From UMGS172 sp045636945 (GTDB lineage Bacteria > Bacillota > Clostridia > Oscillospirales > Acutalibacteraceae): DNA of 24,435 nucleotides. The notes under the pieces were generated by a model. That model was given only the letters and a program-made list of their open reading frames with translations. It did not search any database and was not told the origin of the DNA. How positions within the stretch are numbered: the stretch's first letter is position 1; every line of letters starts with the position of its first letter. The stretch spans positions 1-24,435 of the forward strand of contig JAZTYO010000004.1 in the NCBI GenBank assembly GCA_045636945.1, read 5' to 3'. A program made the position numbers and the translations under genes. This document shows, piece after piece, positions 20,592 to 24,435 of this stretch.

Positions 20592-22514
20592 ATGGAAAAA
20601 CAAAACAACTTTAAGCCGTATATTGCCGCCGACAGAGTCACTCCCGAGTTGACTGTTACCTCCATTATTATGGGTATTTTGTTGGCAGTTATATTTGGTG
20701 CGGCAAACGCTTATCTCGGACTCCGCGTTGGTATGACCGTTTCGGCATCCATTCCTGCGGCCGTTATTGCAATGGGTGTTATCCGCGTTATTATGAGAAA
20801 GAATTCCATTTTGGAGTCCAACCTTGTACAGACTATCGGCTCGGCAGGTGAATCCTTGGCCGCAGGTGCTATTTTTACCTTGCCTGCATTGTTCCTTTGG
20901 GCAAACGAGCCTAATTCCGGAATCGAAAAGCCCAGTATGTTGACCATTACAGTCATTGCACTTTTGGGTGGTCTCTTGGGTGTATTCTTTATGATTCCTC
21001 TTCGCAATGCACTTATCGTTCGTGAGCACGGTGTTCTTCCTTATCCTGAAGGACAGGCTTGTGCCGAGGTTATGCTTGCAGGTGAAGAGGGTGGTTCCAA
21101 GGCGTCTACCGTTTTCAAGGGTATGGGCTTTGCCGCACTTTTCAAGTTCATCATTGACGGATTGAAGCTTGTCCCCGGTGAGGTTACTTATCAGGGACCG
21201 AGGCTCTATCCCGGTGCTGTCGGGACTCAGGTTTATCCTGCAGTTATGAGCGTTGGTTACATCTGCGGACCGAGAATTTCATCCTATATGTTCGCAGGCG
21301 GATTGCTTAACTGGTGCGTTCTTATTCCTATTTTTGTAATATTTGGCGGAAGCTTCTTTACCGAGGGTCTTGCCGGCGGTACAACCATCAGTGAGATCTT
21401 TGCCGCTGACGGTGCCTCCGGTGTATGGAGTTCCTACACCCGTTACATCGGTGCAGGTGCTTTGGCCGCAGGCGGTATTATTAGTCTTTGTAAGAATCTT
21501 CCTTTGATTGCACGTACCTTCGTCGGTGCATTGAAGGGCTTCTCGGTTGGCGGTGCAGGTACTCTTCGTACCGAAAAGGACATCAGCATGAAGATCGTTC
21601 TGATCGCCATTCTTGCTCTCACGTTGGCTGTATGGCTTGTTCCTGCAGTTCCCGTTTCCTTGATTGGTGCCGCTATCGTTGTTATTTTCGGCTTCTTCTT
21701 TGCAACCGTTTCGTCAAGAATGGTTGGCATTGTCGGTAGCTCTAACAACCCCGTCTCGGGTATGGCAATCGCAACCCTGCTTATTGCAACACTTGTACTG
21801 AAGCTTACCGGTGATGTTGGCGCACACGGTATGCAGGCAGCTATTGCAATCGGTTCTATTATCTGCATCGTTGCCGCTATTGCAGGCGATACCTCGCAGG
21901 ACCTCAAGACAGGTTTCTTGCTTGGTGCAACTCCTAAAAAGCAACAGATTGGTGAAATTATAGGTGTTGTAGCTTCTGCATTGGCTATCGGTGCAACTCT
22001 ATATCTTCTCGATGAGGCTTGGGGCTTTGACAGTCCTGAACTTTCTGCGCCTCAGGCCACTATGATGAAAATGGTAGTCGAAGGCATTATGAATGGAAAC
22101 CTGCCTTGGGGACTTATTCTTATCGGAGTGTTTATTGCAGTTGTTGTTGAACTTGTAGGTGTTCCCGTTCTGCCTTTTGCAATCGGTGTTTATCTGCCCG
22201 TTCAGCTTAACGCCTGCATTATGGTCGGCGGTATCATCCGTCTGTTTGTTGATAAGATCAAGAACGAGGATAAGAAAAAGAACGCTGTCAATAACGGCAT
22301 TCTCTTCAGCTCGGGTATGATAGCAGGCGAGGGTATAGTCGGTCTCTTGCTGGCTGTTCTTGCAGTTCTCGGTGTTGATAAGGCAATCGACCTTTCGGGC
22401 AAATTAAATCTTTCTCCTGCAGTTTCAAACATCGGCGGTATTTTGATGCTTGGTGTTGTTGTTCTTTGCTTTATCTTCTTCGGCGTTCTCAAAAAGGATA
22501 AAAAGAAGAATTGA
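20592..22514 (+). CDS. OPT-family oligopeptide transporter
   Basis: A 640-residue membrane protein with roughly 14-16 hydrophobic segments, the size of bacterial OPT transporters. These import small peptides, or metal-chelate complexes, by proton symport. Family features: ELTVTSIIMGILLAVIFGAANAYLGL at the N-terminus (in part 19-44), GMTVSASIPAAV (47-58), LPYPEGQACAEVM near 150, and a repeat in the second half with SGMIAGEGIVGLLLAV. ATG 20592 is chosen for AAGGGG at 20580-20585; the open frame extends upstream across the promoter and is not used. A PqqD-like gene starts 2 nt after its stop, a close coupling that suggests a shared job. Confidence 0.94.
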   Translation: MEKQNNFKPYIAADRVTPELTVTSIIMGILLAVIFGAANAYLGLRVGMTVSASIPAAVIAMGVIRVIMRKNSILESNLVQTIGSAGESLAAGAIFTLPALFLWANEPNSGIEKPSMLTITVIALLGGLLGVFFMIPLRNALIVREHGVLPYPEGQACAEVMLAGEEGGSKASTVFKGMGFAALFKFIIDGLKLVPGEVTYQGPRLYPGAVGTQVYPAVMSVGYICGPRISSYMFAGGLLNWCVLIPIFVIFGGSFFTEGLAGGTTISEIFAADGASGVWSSYTRYIGAGALAAGGIISLCKNLPLIARTFVGALKGFSVGGAGTLRTEKDISMKIVLIAILALTLAVWLVPAVPVSLIGAAIVVIFGFFFATVSSRMVGIVGSSNNPVSGMAIATLLIATLVLKLTGDVGAHGMQAAIAIGSIICIVAAIAGDTSQDLKTGFLLGATPKKQQIGEIIGVVASALAIGATLYLLDEAWGFDSPELSAPQATMMKMVVEGIMNGNLPWGLILIGVFIAVVVELVGVPVLPFAIGVYLPVQLNACIMVGGIIRLFVDKIKNEDKKKNAVNNGILFSSGMIAGEGIVGLLLAVLAVLGVDKAIDLSGKLNLSPAVSNIGGILMLGVVVLCFIFFGVLKKDKKKN

Positions 22515-22516
22515 TT

Positions 22517-22900
22517 ATGGGAAAGAAAAGACTGATAATTGCCGCAAACTATCTTGAAAGAAAACCAAAGCGTCACCCCGATATAAATTGGAAAACGGCT
22601 GATGACGGTAAGGTTACCTTGGAGATAGAAAACGTGGGTTGGGCAAACCGAATTGCTCAAAAACTGTTTAAAAGACCTAAAATTAGCTACGTTCATCTTG
22701 ATGAAATGGGCAGCTTCCTGTGGCCGTTGCTTGACGGCGAGCAGGACATAACTGCTTTAGGCGTTAAGGTCAAGGAGCATTTCGGCGAAAAGGCTGAGCC
22801 TTTGTACGAACGTCTGGCAAGATATTTTCAGATTCTTGATAGTTACCACTTTGTGCAGTGGACCTATATCCCCCAACCCCAAAAGGCAAAAAAGAAATAA
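22517..22900 (+). CDS. PqqD-family protein, possible peptide-binding (RRE-like) chaperone
   Basis: A 127-residue soluble protein. Residues 56-115 fit the PqqD winged-helix pattern: YVHLDEMGSFLWPLLDG (58-74) resembles the D..G..iW.LLDG core, followed by a helix with ITALGVKVKEHFG and a second with LYERLARYFQILDSYHFVQW. PqqD folds bind leader peptides in RiPP pathways and are often called RiPP recognition elements. Residues 1-50 are basic and polar and could bind nucleic acid or membrane. It sits 2 nt after an OPT peptide transporter, but no radical SAM or precursor-peptide gene is nearby, so a peptide-handling role is inference. The AAGAAG upstream is a weak ribosome site; re-initiation after the transporter stop is likely. 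Confidence 0.8.
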   Translation: MGKKRLIIAANYLERKPKRHPDINWKTADDGKVTLEIENVGWANRIAQKLFKRPKISYVHLDEMGSFLWPLLDGEQDITALGVKVKEHFGEKAEPLYERLARYFQILDSYHFVQWTYIPQPQKAKKK

Positions 22901-22927
22901 TAACAACCATTTTAACATTTAAAGAAA

Positions 22928-22992
22928 AAAGATTCTTCGCTATGCTCGTAATGACAACAACCTTGTCATTACGAGTGAAACGAGGAATCTTT
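22928..22992. repeat. Dispersed-type palindromic repeat between the PqqD-like gene and metA
   Basis: The central stem CTCGTAATGACAA (22945-22957) pairs perfectly with TTGTCATTACGAG (22963-22975). The outer arms AAAGATTC (22928-22935) and GAATCTTT (22985-22992) also pair. The outer arms are separated from the core by short unpaired segments, a MITE-like layout. It sits between convergent genes and could end transcription in both directions. I recall very similar sequence in other bacterial intergenic regions, but no name. Confidence 0.8.
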
Positions 22993-23008
22993 GTTTTTAT
23001 TTATTCTA

Positions 23009-23923
23009 TTACAGCTCCGACAGATCGTACGGGGTGTGGAGATAAACGATATGGTTCAGCCAGTTGGCGAACAGCATATTTGCATGTGAACGCCAACGAA
23101 AAGTGGGCTCTTTGTCGGGGTTATCATCAGGGTAATAGTTGCAAGGAATTTCAGGGTTGATGCCTTTTTTTACATCTCTCTCATATTCTTTCATCAACGT
23201 GTGACGGCTGTATTCGGCGTGACCCGAAATAAAGATGTTACGGCAATCACGGTCGGCAATAATAAAAGGACCTGCCTCCTCAGACTCGGCAAGAATCATC
23301 AACTCGGGATGCTTCTTTATCTTTTCAATATCCGACTCAGTGTATCTTGAATGAGGTGCCAAAAAGAAATCATCAAAACCACGGGTGAGGGGATGACGGA
23401 AATCAAGACGCTCGTGCCAATAAATACCGCTTAACTTCTTGGGCAATTCGCGTTTGCCGATACCGTACTTGTGATAAAGACCTGCCTGCGAGCCCCAACA
23501 GATATAAAGAGTTGAGTAAACGTTAGTCTTGGCCCAATCCATAATTGCACAAAGCTCATCCCAATAGGTGACGTCCTCAAACGGCATCAGCTCAACGGGT
23601 GCACCCGTGATGATAAGACCGTCAAAACGGTCGTTCTTGATGTCCTCAAAGGTTTTGTAGAACTTCAAAAGATGCTCAGCAGAGGTGTTTTTCGACGTAT
23701 GGCTTGCCATCTGGATAAGCTCGATTTCAACCTGCAACGGAGAGTTGCCGAGAAGTCGCAACAGTTGTGTCTCGGTCTCAATCTTGGTCGGCATAATATT
23801 GACAATGGCAATTCTCAAGGGACGGATGTCCTGATGGATTGCTCTTTCCTCGGTCATCATAAAAACATTCTCGTTTTCGAGCGTTCTGAAGGCCGGTAAA
23901 TCGTTGGGAATCTTGATAGGCAT
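23009..23923 (-). CDS. metA: Homoserine O-acetyltransferase (MetA type)
   Basis: A 304-residue enzyme that activates homoserine in methionine synthesis. The catalytic Cys142 is in ICWGSQAG, and His235 with Glu237 in SGHAEYSR form the relay. VNIMPTKIETETQLLRLL (41-58) and the RWRSHANMLFANWLNH block near the C-terminus are diagnostic. Residue 111 is Glu (GAPVELMPF); in the MetA family Glu at this position is reported to favour acetyl-CoA and Gly succinyl-CoA, so O-acetylhomoserine is the likely product. AGGAG stands upstream of the ATG. It is the only intact - strand gene here and converges on the OPT operon. No SAM riboswitch fits in its short leader. Confidence 0.96.
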   Translation of the reverse strand: MPIKIPNDLPAFRTLENENVFMMTEERAIHQDIRPLRIAIVNIMPTKIETETQLLRLLGNSPLQVEIELIQMASHTSKNTSAEHLLKFYKTFEDIKNDRFDGLIITGAPVELMPFEDVTYWDELCAIMDWAKTNVYSTLYICWGSQAGLYHKYGIGKRELPKKLSGIYWHERLDFRHPLTRGFDDFFLAPHSRYTESDIEKIKKHPELMILAESEEAGPFIIADRDCRNIFISGHAEYSRHTLMKEYERDVKKGINPEIPCNYYPDDNPDKEPTFRWRSHANMLFANWLNHIVYLHTPYDLSEL

Positions 23924-23962
23924 AAATTTCTCCTAAAATCAGAATCAATAAGCTTACACTAT

Positions 23963-23991
23963 ATAATAACAAAATACTCATTAAAATGCAA
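23963..23991 (-). promoter_or_regulatory. Promoter of metA
   Basis: On the - strand: TTGCAT (complement of 23986-23991), 17-nt spacer, TATTAT (complement of 23963-23968). The leader to the ATG is about 35 nt. Confidence 0.68.
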
Positions 23992-24000
23992 GAGTTAAAT

Positions 24001-24150
24001 ATTTGTTTTTGAAGGTAGGTAAACGCTGTTTACAGAGATTAATGGTTGTAAGTTAAACTTTCCTGAAAAATGCGGTAAACCATCTAAAAGCATAAGATAA
24101 CGCTAAGTTTGTCCGTCTATTACATACATTTTCCACCGTCGCGAAACATA
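24001..24150. other. Gene-free stretch between metA and the right-hand rrn promoter
   Basis: No credible ORF on either strand. The only structure seen is GTAAAC (24019-24024) with GTTTAC (24028-24033), a 6-bp stem and 3-nt loop without a T-run. The whole gene-free interval 23924-24435 also holds the metA promoter, the A-tracts, the rrn promoter and the rRNA leader. Confidence 0.6.
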
Positions 24151-24152
24151 TC

Positions 24153-24222
24153 AAAAAAAAGTTTAAAAAATGTCAAAAAAACTAAAAAAAGTGTTGACAA
24201 ATAGGAGAGTGTGTGGTAATAT
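24153..24222 (+). promoter_or_regulatory. Strong rRNA promoter with upstream A-tracts
   Basis: Consensus TTGACA (24194-24199), 17-nt spacer, TAATAT (24217-24222). An alternative -10, TATAAT at 24220-24225, would leave 20 nt. Immediately upstream are four A-tracts (24153-24160, 24165-24170, 24175-24181, 24184-24190) spaced 9-12 nt apart, about one helical turn, as in an UP element with bent DNA. The transcript runs off the right edge into what should be 16S rRNA. Confidence 0.82.
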
Positions 24223-24229
24223 AATCGAG

Positions 24230-24435
24230 CGCCTCACGGGAGGGCAGGTTAAAAGAGCCTGACAGAGAACGGTTTTGTAGCTGGTCGAACGAAGAGAGAG
24301 CGCAAGAGCGGACCTTGAAAATTAAACAACGATATGAACATTTAGGACCCTAAAATTTTTTTGAGAAAAACTCAAAGTAATAAAGGATTAACACGCAAGT
24401 GTAATTCTGAGAAAAGCGACAAAGCTTTGAAAAGG
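24230..24435 (+). ncRNA. 5' leader of a 16S-23S-5S rRNA operon (partial)
   Basis: No ORF, and sequence of rRNA-leader type, including GACCTTGAAAATTAAACAAC (24311-24330), a stretch common just before clostridial 16S genes. A hairpin TTTGAG/CTCAAA (24360-24365, 24371-24376) follows. The 16S gene itself is not reached. The call rests on the strong promoter and on recall of such leaders. Confidence 0.7.

Noticed and set aside
22517..22900. A RiPP biosynthetic cluster based on the PqqD-like gene
   Set aside because: No radical SAM enzyme, cyclodehydratase, lanthionine enzyme or precursor peptide is visible nearby; metA and rRNA follow.
23924..23962. SAM riboswitch ahead of metA
   Set aside because: The leader is about 35 nt, too short for a SAM-I aptamer, and no matching helices are seen.
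24019..24033. Terminator or operator at the GTAAAC/GTTTAC palindrome
   Set aside because: The stem is only 6 bp, has no T-run, and no gene on either side fits; it may be chance in AT-rich DNA.

Overview
The window looks like chromosomal DNA from a spore-forming member of the Clostridia (Bacillota). The main evidence is a complete spoIIAA-spoIIAB-sigF operon. Supporting signs are Gram-positive-type Shine-Dalgarno sites, many short-stem poly-T terminators, a GC content that looks intermediate, and palindromic intergenic repeats of the kind common in gut Oscillospirales/Ruminococcaceae. Order-level placement is inference. No taxonomic marker is complete here: only the last ~90 nt of a 23S gene is present.

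The window is bounded by two ribosomal RNA operons in the same orientation. The left edge holds the 3' end of 23S rRNA, tRNA-Lys(CUU), tRNA-Glu(CUC), 5S rRNA and a terminator, followed by tRNA-Asn(GUU). The right edge holds a strong rRNA-type promoter with A-tracts upstream and about 210 nt of leader; its 16S gene would start just past the end.

From 0.55 to 3.9 kb lies an accessory islet. It contains a relic of the 5' half of tRNA-Asn, two related multi-hairpin arrays, an AT-rich short-chain dehydrogenase, an AT-rich lipoprotein, a truncated IS3-family transposase, and a frameshifted FGGY sugar-kinase remnant. The two arrays (about 911-1085 and 2065-2240) are the most unusual feature. Each has eight small hairpins: the left set is joined by ACATCRT-type linkers and the right set by the reverse-complementary AYGATGT type. 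Each array sits between the same 17-bp terminator hairpin and a promoter whose -35 box lies inside a hairpin. I do not recognise them as a named element.

From 4.0 to 22.9 kb is an orderly set of housekeeping genes, all on the + strand. In order: an SGNH hydrolase; an M20 peptidase with a glycerate kinase; a MATE exporter; a small acidic protein; a divergent type IIA topoisomerase pair (ParE/ParC-like); valS; folC; the spoIIA operon; a nicotinamidase-like hydrolase with nadE; and an OPT transporter with a PqqD-like protein. On the - strand, metA converges on that last pair, with a palindromic repeat between them.

Functional groupings that can be inferred: early forespore sigma control (SpoIIAA/SpoIIAB/SigF), NAD salvage (PncA-like plus NadE), DNA decatenation or supercoil control (the B and A subunits are adjacent), and peptide uptake (OPT) beside a possible peptide-binding PqqD-fold protein.
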